This document shows positions 27,132-35,725 of a stretch of 64,000 bases of DNA, in pieces. Source of the stretch: Candidatus Obscuribacterales bacterium (GTDB lineage: Bacteria > Cyanobacteriota > Vampirovibrionia > Obscuribacterales > Obscuribacteraceae); assembly GCA_019744775.1 (NCBI GenBank), contig JAIETZ010000001.1, positions 186,001-250,000 of the forward strand, read 5' to 3'. The position numbers and the translations under genes were made by a program. The notes under the pieces are model-generated. The model had not been told where the DNA came from and ran no database searches. It saw only the letters and a list, made by a program, of their open reading frames with translations. Numbering within the stretch: the stretch's first letter is position 1; each line of letters opens with the position of its first letter.

Positions 27132-28620
27132 TTCCAGCTAAAGGCAATTTCAATTCAATCTTCAAACCACCCAGTACTGAAGGAGCTGCGGCAATTTGTC
27201 CATCATGCGCCTCGACAATACTTTTACAAATAGCAAGTCCCAATCCTGCTCCACCAAAGTCTCGACTGCGAGAAGATTCAACGCGGAAAAATCTTTCAAA
27301 AACTTGCGGCAAAGCTGCTCTTGGCACAGAGGGAGCCGAGTCTTCAATTTTTAAAATTACATCCTTGTCTGTAACATCGGTACTGAGTTTTACAACGCCG
27401 CCAGCATCCGTATATCGCAGGGAATTTTCCAGAAGGTTCATGAATACTTGTTTTATTCTATTGCGATCTGCATTGATTACAATTTCACCTTCGAATAGCT
27501 CGCTGGTATCAACGGACAAGTTCTTCTCCTTGAAGCGCTCTTCAAAAGTAAATAAAACATCTTGCAGGCAGACAATAATATCCATAGGCATCAAGGTATC
27601 TGTAAGCTTTCCTACATCAAAGCGGGCAAGCCAATAAAGGTCATCAACCAATTTACTTAAGGACATTATTTCCTTGTGCAAGACAGCTAATGTTTTTGGG
27701 TTGGCTTGTTGAACACCATCCTGGAAAGCCTCTACTTGCGCTCGCAAAATAGCTATCGGCGTGCGCAACTCATGAGATGTATCAGACACCCACTGCTTGC
27801 TCTTTTGATCTTGTTTCTCCAAAGTCTCAGCAAGGAAATTGAAGTCCTTGGCTAATTCGCCAATCTCATCTGACGAAGAAGTATCCAGGCGCGTGCTGAA
27901 ATCCAACGATGCCAATTTATGTGTACCTTTTGAAAGGGCCTTAATGCCAGCCAATAAATGGCTGGAAAGCATCATAGAGGCTATAGTAGCCGCACAAAAG
28001 CCGGCTAAAGCAATGAGCAACAAATTTTTGTTTTGCTCATCGACAAAATTTGATTCAATCTCGCTGTAGAGAGAAGTTCCAGGAGCCAGTGCCAAATATC
28101 CTACTTGTTTGCCGTCAACAGTAAGCGGCAAATTGGCTATCGCCAAATTTGCCGAACCTTCTCCCCAGAGTCGGTTCTTGTCCGCATTGAAAAGAGATAC
28201 TCTATGCAGCAATTCCATAATATGAGGGGGTATTCCCAAAGGGTGAAAGAGCAAGAAATGATGTCGAGTTGGTGCATGCGGAGTATATGAGGTAGAACGC
28301 TCAGCAAAGTCGTCGTCTGTTCGCGGTCCTAATTCCTCACGCCGCTTTTCATCCATGGCTTCTTTCGGAGCCATGGCTCTTTGCATTTCGCGCCAAACAA
28401 GATCCGGATCTGTTTCTAGAAATTCCCAATTGCCGTGTTCTTTGTAAAGTTTTTCGATATGACGAGCCACAGGCTCAACTTTTCTCAACTCCACGCGCGC
28501 CAGGTACCTACCAAAGCCGGTGCCAATACTTGCTTTGGTCAAAGCAACAATCAGTCCAATAACACAAGCTGTTACCAGAATTATTGTAAAAAAGAGCTTT
28601 TTAGTGATTGTAAGCTTCAT
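27112..28620 (-). CDS. Sensor histidine kinase (BaeS-like)
   Basis: The protein has 502 residues from the ATG at 28620. The frame is open further upstream, but that part lies inside the preceding gene and encodes no membrane helix. Transmembrane helix 1 is at about 10-28 and helix 2 near 220-240. The periplasmic part between them contains a His-rich patch (TPHAPTRHHFLLFHPLGIPP), which could bind metal. HAMP, then the H-box SHELRTP, N-box NLLENSLRYT, and G-boxes follow. The ATG lies 4 bases after the stop of the urea-transporter/M23 gene, so the sensor is translated with it. The linked substrate or product of that operon is the natural ligand candidate (inference). Confidence 0.92.
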   Translation of the reverse strand: MKLTITKKLFFTIILVTACVIGLIVALTKASIGTGFGRYLARVELRKVEPVARHIEKLYKEHGNWEFLETDPDLVWREMQRAMAPKEAMDEKRREELGPRTDDDFAERSTSYTPHAPTRHHFLLFHPLGIPPHIMELLHRVSLFNADKNRLWGEGSANLAIANLPLTVDGKQVGYLALAPGTSLYSEIESNFVDEQNKNLLLIALAGFCAATIASMMLSSHLLAGIKALSKGTHKLASLDFSTRLDTSSSDEIGELAKDFNFLAETLEKQDQKSKQWVSDTSHELRTPIAILRAQVEAFQDGVQQANPKTLAVLHKEIMSLSKLVDDLYWLARFDVGKLTDTLMPMDIIVCLQDVLFTFEERFKEKNLSVDTSELFEGEIVINADRNRIKQVFMNLLENSLRYTDAGGVVKLSTDVTDKDVILKIEDSAPSVPRAALPQVFERFFRVESSRSRDFGGAGLGLAICKSIVEAHDGQIAAAPSVLGGLKIELKLPLAGNDKDAG

Positions 28621-28624
28621 CGGC

Positions 28625-30817
28625 TCAAGTATTAGGGAAGCAAGCGGAGGACCTCTCCGGTATGCCATTATCCTCCCGAATACTCTGTGCAGCAAGCATG
28701 GCCGACTGCAGAGTTTCTCCATGTCTCGATACCTCCAAATAAAGCACACCCAGTGATTCACAAAGGTGAACTTCCGTTTTGCATGACCATTTAATTAATC
28801 CCAATTGCAACTTATGTTCAGCTTTCTGAATCCAACGCTTCAACTGACCGTCCCAAGTCCGTTCATAACAACTCACCGCCAATTTATGCCAGGGCGTAAA
28901 TACTGCGCATAATGCTCTTAAATGAAAGGGCAACGGCAGAAACTTCATAGGCGTTAAATCCTGCCAGTTAGTCACTGCTTCCACGAAAGGCGTTAAGCCA
29001 ACTGCCAGTACAAACGCATCCAACAATGAATCCGGCTTACCTGCACGATTGTAAAATGCCACCAAGTCATCATTGAGCGTGAATGCTACACTGGCACCTT
29101 TATCGCTAAACAAATAGAATTGCCCATAAGGATCCAATGTGGTTTCCAGATAGCGCTTTGTCTCACCGGCATTATTTTTACCAACTCGACAATCAAATTC
29201 CAGGCGGCTTCCAACTGAAAGCTTGAAAGCTTTTTTCAATGCATGATTGCGTATTGGAGCAATGACCGTTTGTTTTTCTTTGGGAATAACATTCAGTGCG
29301 TAATAAGCTGAGCCTCCAGCAGGAACAATGACGTCTGTTAGGTGAAATGGCAGCGTGCGGCTACCCAGGCGTGGACTTTCCTGAACATGCATGTGCACAT
29401 GCGGTTGTGGTGACCTTCCGGAATTACCACACAAGGCAAGCACCTGTCCAGGGACAAGATAATCGCCTGCTTTTACACGCAAGCTGTCCTTTTGTAGGTG
29501 GGCAAGAACAACATATTTCCAAAATCCAATTTCAATAACGATGTAATTACCAAAACTGTTCACCGTATCGACCTGTCCAGGTAGATTGTCGGCAAAACCG
29601 TCAAAACATTCAAAGACACGGCCATAAGCAGGCGACAAGACAGGTTTTGCATAACAACGGAAATCTGTGACGCCTACCCCATCATCTTTGTAGCTTACGC
29701 CATTCTCAAATTGAAAAAAATCCAGCGCATATCTAAGACTACCTTTGTGCGTATGGGCACCATCAAACCCCTGATAAACTTGCCAGGCACCGGCAAAAGG
29801 CGCCTTCAATGCGACACTGCGCGGATCGACACCTCGTACATACGCAATTTTCATTTGCTCGATACTTTTTTCAGCAAGACATGGGCTCGTCAACCAAAAT
29901 CTTGCCCATGGTCCACCTTGCTGAGGACTAAATGCCAATATGACAGCATAGGTAGTGACAACAAAGGGCAACGCCAGCGCCGGCAAATGCAAAATCCACA
30001 TAACCTGATTGAAACTTATCGTTAAAAAACAAGCGACTATGCCACTGGACAGCGCCACGGCAATGCTGCGCTTACCAGGCACCGTGTACAAACCACCAAT
30101 TATGCATGCAGTCAAAACCGCATTCATTTGCGCAACCAGATATAAAAGTGAATCCGTCCCCGCCAAATTAAGTATGCGAAAGATGAGCAGGCAAACAATT
30201 ATTTGGGCCAGTCCAATCAGAGCCAAATAACGTGACGAAATGGCAAATGCAAGAAAAGTGAGGATACCACCCAGCGCTGTGCCACTATAGTAAACCGCTC
30301 CAAAGGGCGCCAAGAATTTGAAAGCAGATAAGGTGTTGTTTTCAACACCGGCAAATACAGTTTGATGACTAGCTGGAGAAAGCAAGTTATAGCCTAAAGG
30401 CAAAAGCAAATACGCAGCCACAACATAGGGCATGCCTAGAAGAGGCAACTTAAATACTCTGGTTAGCGAGTCTTGTAAGACTGCACCGGCAACAATAACC
30501 AGTGTCGCTCCTAAAGCTACTACAAAAACAGACTGCCAGGAAAATGCATACAGCGAACCTAATAACATGCCCAGCAAAATACCGTTGACAGTGTCCAGTC
30601 TTTCGTAATCGCGAGGCAAAGAAAACAGTCTTCTAAGGGCAATTACAAACAGCCCGCCAAGCATGCCCATCAGTCCCGTGGCTGGAATTAGAAAACTGAC
30701 GGCAAATAAGAGCAATTTAGAAAGCGTCTTATCCAAAGAGAAAAATGATCCATAACCGTCTAATAGACTGGCAAACGTTTCCGCTATTTGTCTTGCTATT
30801 AACTTTGCCGTATTCAT
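28625..30817 (-). CDS. Urea-transporter-like membrane domain fused to M23 metallopeptidase
   Basis: The protein has 730 residues. Residues about 25-305 match the urea transporter (UT) fold twice over: DTVNGILLGMLLGSLY and LLGMPYVVAAYLLLP in half one, and AQMNAVLTACIIGGLY and ALALPFVVTTYAVI in half two. Residues about 345-500 form an M23/LytM-type Zn-peptidase domain (HTHKGSLRYALDF with His and Asp ligands, VVLAHLQKDSL, and HVHMHV carrying the HxH). About 230 C-terminal residues have no match I recognise. The gene overlaps the decarboxylase gene by 4 bases (ATGA). I infer a channel for a small amide or amine coupled to an envelope peptidase. I believe UT-M23 fusions occur in other bacteria but cannot check. 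Confidence 0.82.
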   Translation of the reverse strand: MNTAKLIARQIAETFASLLDGYGSFFSLDKTLSKLLLFAVSFLIPATGLMGMLGGLFVIALRRLFSLPRDYERLDTVNGILLGMLLGSLYAFSWQSVFVVALGATLVIVAGAVLQDSLTRVFKLPLLGMPYVVAAYLLLPLGYNLLSPASHQTVFAGVENNTLSAFKFLAPFGAVYYSGTALGGILTFLAFAISSRYLALIGLAQIIVCLLIFRILNLAGTDSLLYLVAQMNAVLTACIIGGLYTVPGKRSIAVALSSGIVACFLTISFNQVMWILHLPALALPFVVTTYAVILAFSPQQGGPWARFWLTSPCLAEKSIEQMKIAYVRGVDPRSVALKAPFAGAWQVYQGFDGAHTHKGSLRYALDFFQFENGVSYKDDGVGVTDFRCYAKPVLSPAYGRVFECFDGFADNLPGQVDTVNSFGNYIVIEIGFWKYVVLAHLQKDSLRVKAGDYLVPGQVLALCGNSGRSPQPHVHMHVQESPRLGSRTLPFHLTDVIVPAGGSAYYALNVIPKEKQTVIAPIRNHALKKAFKLSVGSRLEFDCRVGKNNAGETKRYLETTLDPYGQFYLFSDKGASVAFTLNDDLVAFYNRAGKPDSLLDAFVLAVGLTPFVEAVTNWQDLTPMKFLPLPFHLRALCAVFTPWHKLAVSCYERTWDGQLKRWIQKAEHKLQLGLIKWSCKTEVHLCESLGVLYLEVSRHGETLQSAMLAAQSIREDNGIPERSSACFPNT

Positions 30818-32241
30818 GAAGCAGCCTCAATATGCTTTCCCAAGCGGCTATGTTTGTTGAGATCCAAAAAAGGCACGCTTAAATGCTTGGGCAAATTATC
30901 TTGTGCACACATGACTGACAAATCCTCTGCTTTGCGAATAACAGACACCTGTCCATCTTCATGCACCAGAACTACATTTGGGCGGTATTCAATAAACTGC
31001 ATCCATTGGGTGTTGTTGTATGCGCCTACAGATTCGACGACCAGCAGGTCACCTGCCGTTAGGGGCGGCAGGTGAATGCTGTGACGCACTACATCAATAT
31101 TCATACAAAGCGGTCCGTACAAAATAGTGTCTTCAATGGGGCCTTGGCATTCCTTAGTCAGTTTCACCTGATGGTTGTACCAATAGGCAGTGAAAAGCAA
31201 ATTAGTACCGCCATCAAGAATTACTGCTTTGCGCCCGTCGGACAGCCTCTTTGTGCCGACAACAGTCGTCAGCAAGACTTGCGTATCATCAACAATTGCC
31301 CGTCCAGATTCAAATATCAAGCGAGGCAATGGGCGCCCGGCTGCCAGTCTATATTTCGTACCCTCACGCAGAGCGCTGGTCACCGCATTGACATAGTCAT
31401 TTACGGATGGCACTGCTTGTTCCGGTGGTAAATAAATTCCCTTAAGAGCGTTTTGTGAAGGGAAACCACCACCAATATCTATGTATTCAATTTGAGTGTC
31501 GTCATTTTCCACTTCACGCATAAATTCGCACATAATGCGTACTTGTTCGGCATAGGCACGTGGCTCCAAAATAAATGTGCCGATATGGCTATGCAAACCA
31601 ACGAGTTTAAGATGAGGACTTAAGGCTATCCATTTCGCAGCAAGATAAGCTTGTCCACTTTCCAAATTGAAACCAAATTTCCCCCATGGCTCTGTAAAGC
31701 CGGTATCAAAGTTAAGTCTTAAGGTAACCGGCGCAACCAAGTTTAGCTCGGTGGCGACGGCTTCTATGTTATGCAATTCATCAAGGTGATCCACATGAAG
31801 ATGTGCTCCTTCGCGAATTGCCTTTTGTAAGATGCGCTTAGACTTATTGGGACCATTGAAAATAATTCTGTCTCCAGGCACACCTAGAAGTCTTGCCTTT
31901 TCATATTCAAACTCCGATACAACCTCAGCCCACGATCCTTCCTGGTGGAGAATATTACAGATAGCGCTTGTGTAGTTAGTCTTGTAAGACCAACCATGAG
32001 TAACAAGACTGTAGCGTCTTTCAAAAGCACGCTTGAGACGCCTTACGTTTTCGCGAATCTTCTTTTCAGAAGTGACATAAAGTGGCGAACCATATTTTTC
32101 AACCAGATCATTCACGTTTACGCCAAATACTTGGTCGGTAATATTGTCTTGGTGCGTACGTTTACCGAATTTGTTTATTTCACCTATCCTATGCGGTTGA
32201 ATAAATGGTGGTTCCCAGACACTTGAGTAAAGATCTTTCAT
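30814..32241 (-). CDS. PLP-dependent decarboxylase, diaminopimelate/ornithine decarboxylase family
   Basis: The protein has 475 residues. AGGAG lies 6 bases before the ATG. Alanine-racemase-fold features are the PLP lysine in THGWSYKTNYTS, HSHIGTF, the phosphate-binding IDIGGGFP, FESGR, and the dimer-partner motif YGPLCMNIDV with the catalytic Cys, then SVGAYNNTQ. It is about 50 residues longer than LysA, with an N-terminal extension of about 30 residues. The sequence has drifted from housekeeping LysA, and the neighbours (ATP-grasp, PqqD-like) suggest a dedicated pathway that turns an amino acid into an amine. The exact substrate cannot be read from the sequence. Confidence 0.85.
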   Translation of the reverse strand: MKDLYSSVWEPPFIQPHRIGEINKFGKRTHQDNITDQVFGVNVNDLVEKYGSPLYVTSEKKIRENVRRLKRAFERRYSLVTHGWSYKTNYTSAICNILHQEGSWAEVVSEFEYEKARLLGVPGDRIIFNGPNKSKRILQKAIREGAHLHVDHLDELHNIEAVATELNLVAPVTLRLNFDTGFTEPWGKFGFNLESGQAYLAAKWIALSPHLKLVGLHSHIGTFILEPRAYAEQVRIMCEFMREVENDDTQIEYIDIGGGFPSQNALKGIYLPPEQAVPSVNDYVNAVTSALREGTKYRLAAGRPLPRLIFESGRAIVDDTQVLLTTVVGTKRLSDGRKAVILDGGTNLLFTAYWYNHQVKLTKECQGPIEDTILYGPLCMNIDVVRHSIHLPPLTAGDLLVVESVGAYNNTQWMQFIEYRPNVVLVHEDGQVSVIRKAEDLSVMCAQDNLPKHLSVPFLDLNKHSRLGKHIEAAS

Positions 32242-32255
32242 GAATGTCTCCTGTT

Positions 32256-33356
32256 TTAGCCTGCTTCTGAGGTTACAAATTGTTGGGCCAGTCTTCCTTG
32301 AACAAGCATTGATTCGAAATCTTCCAGATCAACTATTAGTTCTTGTGCATGCCGAATAAAAAACGTACCTGCTTTAGCAGGCGGCAAATCGAGATTTACT
32401 TCACCGGCCAAAAGCTTTAAAACTACAGAAGGCAAATTTCTGCCTGCAGCATGGCTCAAGTAGATCCACGAAGGAAAACGTGGATTAATTTCAATCAAAT
32501 GAATTTTGCCATCTTCCGTTTTCATAACTTCTACTTCAAATGGGCCTGACCACATTAGGGCTTTGACGATCTTTTCAGCCATTTCAGCAATTGCGTCATC
32601 AACTACGGTTACACCAGCCCAGGCTTTGCCTTTATCGGTAAGAGCGCGTTTGCGCATCATTACAGCTCCGATTAGGTTACCTTTGCCATCGCCGACTCCT
32701 GCCAAATCGAACTCGTCACCGTCCACCATTTTTTGAACGAGCACAGGATAGCCCCAAGCTGCGACCAATCTATTGAAGATGGCTTTCGCTTCGTGTCCAT
32801 TGTGAGCAATACCGGCATCATAAAAAATGCCTTTCACGACAAGCGGATATTTCCATCCATCTGCTTCGCACTTATCAAAAAACCCAATATTGGAAATAAT
32901 CTTACATTCGGGATGATTGATATCAATGGACCGGCAAAATGCGCTCAGGTGATCTTTAGCGCGCAAATTGTACTGGTCTCTGCTCGGGATAAGCATGGCG
33001 ATTCCTAATTTGGCTAAAGCCGGCTTGATACGGCTGAAATTAGGTATCTCGGCATCCAGACAAGGAATAATGGCATCCAATCCGACATCTTGATGAATTT
33101 GCAAAATCCTATCAAGTAGCGCTCTTTCACCTGCTGACGGATAGGGGATGAGATAGCTGCCGGAACACAACTCTTTTGAGTACAGTCCGGCATCAAATAC
33201 ATCATAGCCAAGACCAATAACTTCACCTGTGAAATTTGCACATTCACGAATACAACGTGCCACTGCCATGCCCGGTCCGGGATTCTCTGCGCGGGCATTA
33301 ATACCTGTCACGGCAACATTGGCATTGCGCCACTGTCTCTTGCTAAAAATTGTCAT
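32256..33356 (-). CDS. ATP-grasp carboxylate-amine ligase (CarB-like)
   Basis: The protein has 366 residues. An N-terminal pre-ATP-grasp Rossmann-type domain (NVAVTGINARAENPG) precedes an ATP-grasp core with YPLVVKG, VLVQKMVDGDEFD and the metal and phosphate site FEVEVM...HLIEINPRFPSW. It resembles carbamoyl-phosphate-synthase-like stand-alone ligases that join a carboxylate to an amine via an acyl phosphate. The start overlaps the PqqD-like stop by 4 bases (ATGA). The decarboxylase gene follows after 14 bases. A peptide-like or amide conjugate is the likely product (inference). Confidence 0.88.
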   Translation of the reverse strand: MTIFSKRQWRNANVAVTGINARAENPGPGMAVARCIRECANFTGEVIGLGYDVFDAGLYSKELCSGSYLIPYPSAGERALLDRILQIHQDVGLDAIIPCLDAEIPNFSRIKPALAKLGIAMLIPSRDQYNLRAKDHLSAFCRSIDINHPECKIISNIGFFDKCEADGWKYPLVVKGIFYDAGIAHNGHEAKAIFNRLVAAWGYPVLVQKMVDGDEFDLAGVGDGKGNLIGAVMMRKRALTDKGKAWAGVTVVDDAIAEMAEKIVKALMWSGPFEVEVMKTEDGKIHLIEINPRFPSWIYLSHAAGRNLPSVVLKLLAGEVNLDLPPAKAGTFFIRHAQELIVDLEDFESMLVQGRLAQQFVTSEAG

Positions 33357-33607
33357 AGATATCTCTCCAGTTGCAACAAGAACGCCTCAACAGAAGTTGC
33401 CGCAACTTCATAGGTGACGCCATACTGCTGCGACAGGCAATTCGCCGTATCTTCAACACTCGTTCCTTTCTTCAAAAGATTGAGCGACATAAGTCCTGTA
33501 CCGTTCAAGGAAAAGCTCTGTCCTGTTTGAGGATCAAAGACAAAACCACTATCACTTACGGCAAGTTTTCTAAGTCGCTCGCTGGGACAAATATTATTGG
33601 CTGTCAT
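33353..33607 (-). CDS. PqqD-like peptide-chaperone (RRE) protein
   Basis: The protein has 84 residues from the ATG at 33607, preceded by AAGGAG (33619-33624, 11-base spacing). An ATG 7 codons upstream (33628) has no SD. The layout is that of PqqD: a short strand pair (SGFVFDPQTGQSFSLNGTG) followed by three helices (MSLNLLKKG; VEDTANCLSQQYGV; EVAATSVEAFLLQLERYL). PqqD-fold proteins bind leader peptides of ribosomally made peptides (RiPP recognition element) or act with HPr kinase-like proteins. It is the first gene of the six-gene operon and is translationally coupled to the ATP-grasp ligase. Confidence 0.8.
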   Translation of the reverse strand: MTANNICPSERLRKLAVSDSGFVFDPQTGQSFSLNGTGLMSLNLLKKGTSVEDTANCLSQQYGVTYEVAATSVEAFLLQLERYL

Positions 33608-33664
33608 GTCTGTACTAACTCCTTTCATGCCAACTGCATCTTACAAAGGGGGCATGGAGAGAGG

Positions 33665-33736
33665 ATGGAATCTATGGAGAAATTGTGGAGACCGGCTAAA
33701 TCTTGGCTAAATAAGCAGGCTCGTAAACTTTCCTAA
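33665..33736 (+). CDS. Possible 23-residue basic peptide upstream of the PqqD operon
   Basis: A short frame starts with ATG 5 bases after GGAG and encodes a cationic, Trp-containing peptide (MESMEKLWRPAKSWLNKQAR then KLS). It sits in the divergent gap between the PqqD-like gene and the kinase gene. It may be chance. It is listed because a peptide-binding PqqD-like protein lies 60 bases away. Confidence 0.2.
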   Translation: MESMEKLWRPAKSWLNKQARKLS

Positions 33737-33815
33737 TAGTATTTATATGTCACCCAGTGTGGCATTATTATTTATATGGGAATATCAGGGGTGGACGCTG
33801 GCTTAGGAATACAAA

Positions 33816-35696
33816 ATGACGGCCCAGGTTCTTGCCGACAAATATGAAATCTTAGACGTGCTTGGCACGGGCGGCATGGGCGTTGTTTATAAAGCTCGCC
33901 ACCTGCTAATGAAGCGCATCGTGGCAATTAAGATGCTCCACGAGAGCCTTACCGCCAACGAAGTCATGCGCAAACGGTTTGAACAGGAAGCTCAAGCCAT
34001 TTCAGCCTTGAACCACCCTAATATCCTCACCGTTTACGATTTCGGGGTAACTGAGGACAACAAGCCTTATCTGGTTGTCGAATTCCTTGAAGGCACAAGC
34101 CTGGAAGAGATCCTTAATGAAGAAGGAGCACTAGATGCCAGCCGCGTTATGCACATTTTCAAGCAAGCCACATCAGGGCTTGCCCAAGCTCACGAAAAAG
34201 GCATTATTCACCGGGATCTAAAGCCGGGCAACATCATGCTGATAAATGTCGGCGACCAAAAGGACTTTGTCAAAATCGTAGATTTCGGCATTGCCAAATT
34301 GGTTCAAGAAAGCACTGAGCAAAATATCGGCTTAACAGCAACTGGAGAAGTCTTCGGCAGCCCGCTCTATATGAGCCCGGAACAGTGCCGCGGGCGCAAA
34401 CTGGACCCACGCTCAGATATCTATTCTCTTGGTTGTGTTATGTACCATGCCCTATGCGGCAAAAGGCCATTTTCAGCCCAAGACTTGCCTGAATGTCTCT
34501 ACAAACAGGTGCATGAAACTCCACCTAAGTTTTCCGAAATCGCTCCGGAATTGAATATTCCTGAAGGACTGGAAAAGGTGGTTAACAAAGCCATGGCCAA
34601 AGAGCCTGATGATCGTTTCGACAACATGACCGATTTCAGGCAAGCAATTGAAGCTGTTGAAACCGGGCAACCGCTGGATATCTCTATGCCTCCTTCTAAG
34701 CCAACAGGCACAACAACTGTAATTGCCACACAAGCGCATGGCGTGCACATAACAGCAGGCACGCCCACCGGTGTAAGCGGCAACACCATAGTGCCTGAGT
34801 CCGCACAAGCTGCCGGCCCTCAGGTCGCTAGCACCAAGCCGAAGAATAAAAAGCTAATTGGTATAGCAATTGCCGCAGGTGTGATTATTGCCGGCGGCGG
34901 CATAGCTTATTTAGCAACCAACAGTCCCACGGCGCAATACGAGACCTTCATGAAAAAAGGCAAGGCTGCCTTTGACGCGCATAATTATCAACTTGCCGAA
35001 GAAGCCTTCCAAGGTGCATTACAAGTCTCTCTCTCATTTGGGGCAGACAGTCCGCAGCGCTCGGATGCCATTGATGATCTTGGACAGATCTACATGAACC
35101 AGAAGAAGTACGACAAGCTTTATCAATTAGCTACACAAACCAACCAAGTCGCCAGATGCATATCCAGTTTCAGTCGCGAATTGGATGGACTCAGAAAACA
35201 AGGCGCCGATAAGACCACACAAGCTGCGGACCTCCTGCAATTGCTCGGCAAATTGTCGGAAAAAGAAGGAGACTTTGCCCGCGCTGAAGGTTTCTATACG
35301 GACGCGTTGACCATAAGAAAAGGAATTGCCGTCCAAGCAAGTGCCATTGAGGACAAGGCAAAAGCAGCCGCAGAGCAACCTCTGCCCGAACAAAAAATAA
35401 AGAAGGCAACGCAGGAAAGAGAAATCAGATCATTGAGCACTCACATAACTCAAGTGCACAAGCAAAAGATTCTCCATCCAAAGCCTATTGCCAAATCCAA
35501 GCCAGTTAAGGTTAGTCCTTTCCCAACTTTTGACGTAACAAGACCAATGACGACTCCAGCACCTACTGTTGTTATTGAGGACAAACCGGAAGTATCTAAC
35601 GATCAACCTAAGAAACGTGGATTTTTTGGTAGCATCGGACACGGCGTAAAAGAGCTATTCCACAAAGACAAGTCGAAAAATTCGACAAAAGAATAG
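33816..35696 (+). CDS. Hanks-type Ser/Thr kinase with membrane helix and TPR exterior
   Basis: The protein has 626 residues. AGGA lies 7 bases before the ATG. The kinase domain (residues about 8-280) has LGTGGMGVVYKA, VAIKML, HRDLKPGN, DFGIAK and SPLYMSPEQ. A Pro/Thr-rich linker leads to one transmembrane helix (LIGIAIAAGVIIAGGGIAYLA, near 350-370). The outer part has TPR units (AFDAHNYQLAEEAFQGAL; AEGFYTDALTIRKGI) and a basic Lys/Pro tail. This puts a TPR sensor outside and a kinase inside on one chain, whereas at 11.6-13.6 kb the two parts are encoded by separate genes. Confidence 0.92.
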   Translation: MTAQVLADKYEILDVLGTGGMGVVYKARHLLMKRIVAIKMLHESLTANEVMRKRFEQEAQAISALNHPNILTVYDFGVTEDNKPYLVVEFLEGTSLEEILNEEGALDASRVMHIFKQATSGLAQAHEKGIIHRDLKPGNIMLINVGDQKDFVKIVDFGIAKLVQESTEQNIGLTATGEVFGSPLYMSPEQCRGRKLDPRSDIYSLGCVMYHALCGKRPFSAQDLPECLYKQVHETPPKFSEIAPELNIPEGLEKVVNKAMAKEPDDRFDNMTDFRQAIEAVETGQPLDISMPPSKPTGTTTVIATQAHGVHITAGTPTGVSGNTIVPESAQAAGPQVASTKPKNKKLIGIAIAAGVIIAGGGIAYLATNSPTAQYETFMKKGKAAFDAHNYQLAEEAFQGALQVSLSFGADSPQRSDAIDDLGQIYMNQKKYDKLYQLATQTNQVARCISSFSRELDGLRKQGADKTTQAADLLQLLGKLSEKEGDFARAEGFYTDALTIRKGIAVQASAIEDKAKAAAEQPLPEQKIKKATQEREIRSLSTHITQVHKQKILHPKPIAKSKPVKVSPFPTFDVTRPMTTPAPTVVIEDKPEVSNDQPKKRGFFGSIGHGVKELFHKDKSKNSTKE

Positions 35697-35725
35697 TCGT
35701 CGTCCGTACTTTTGGGATGGGCAAC

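Noticed and set aside
33371-33736. 121-codon plus-strand frame across the PqqD-like gene
   Set aside because: Most of it is antisense to a conserved gene. Only its last 23 codons lie in free sequence and are listed separately at low confidence.
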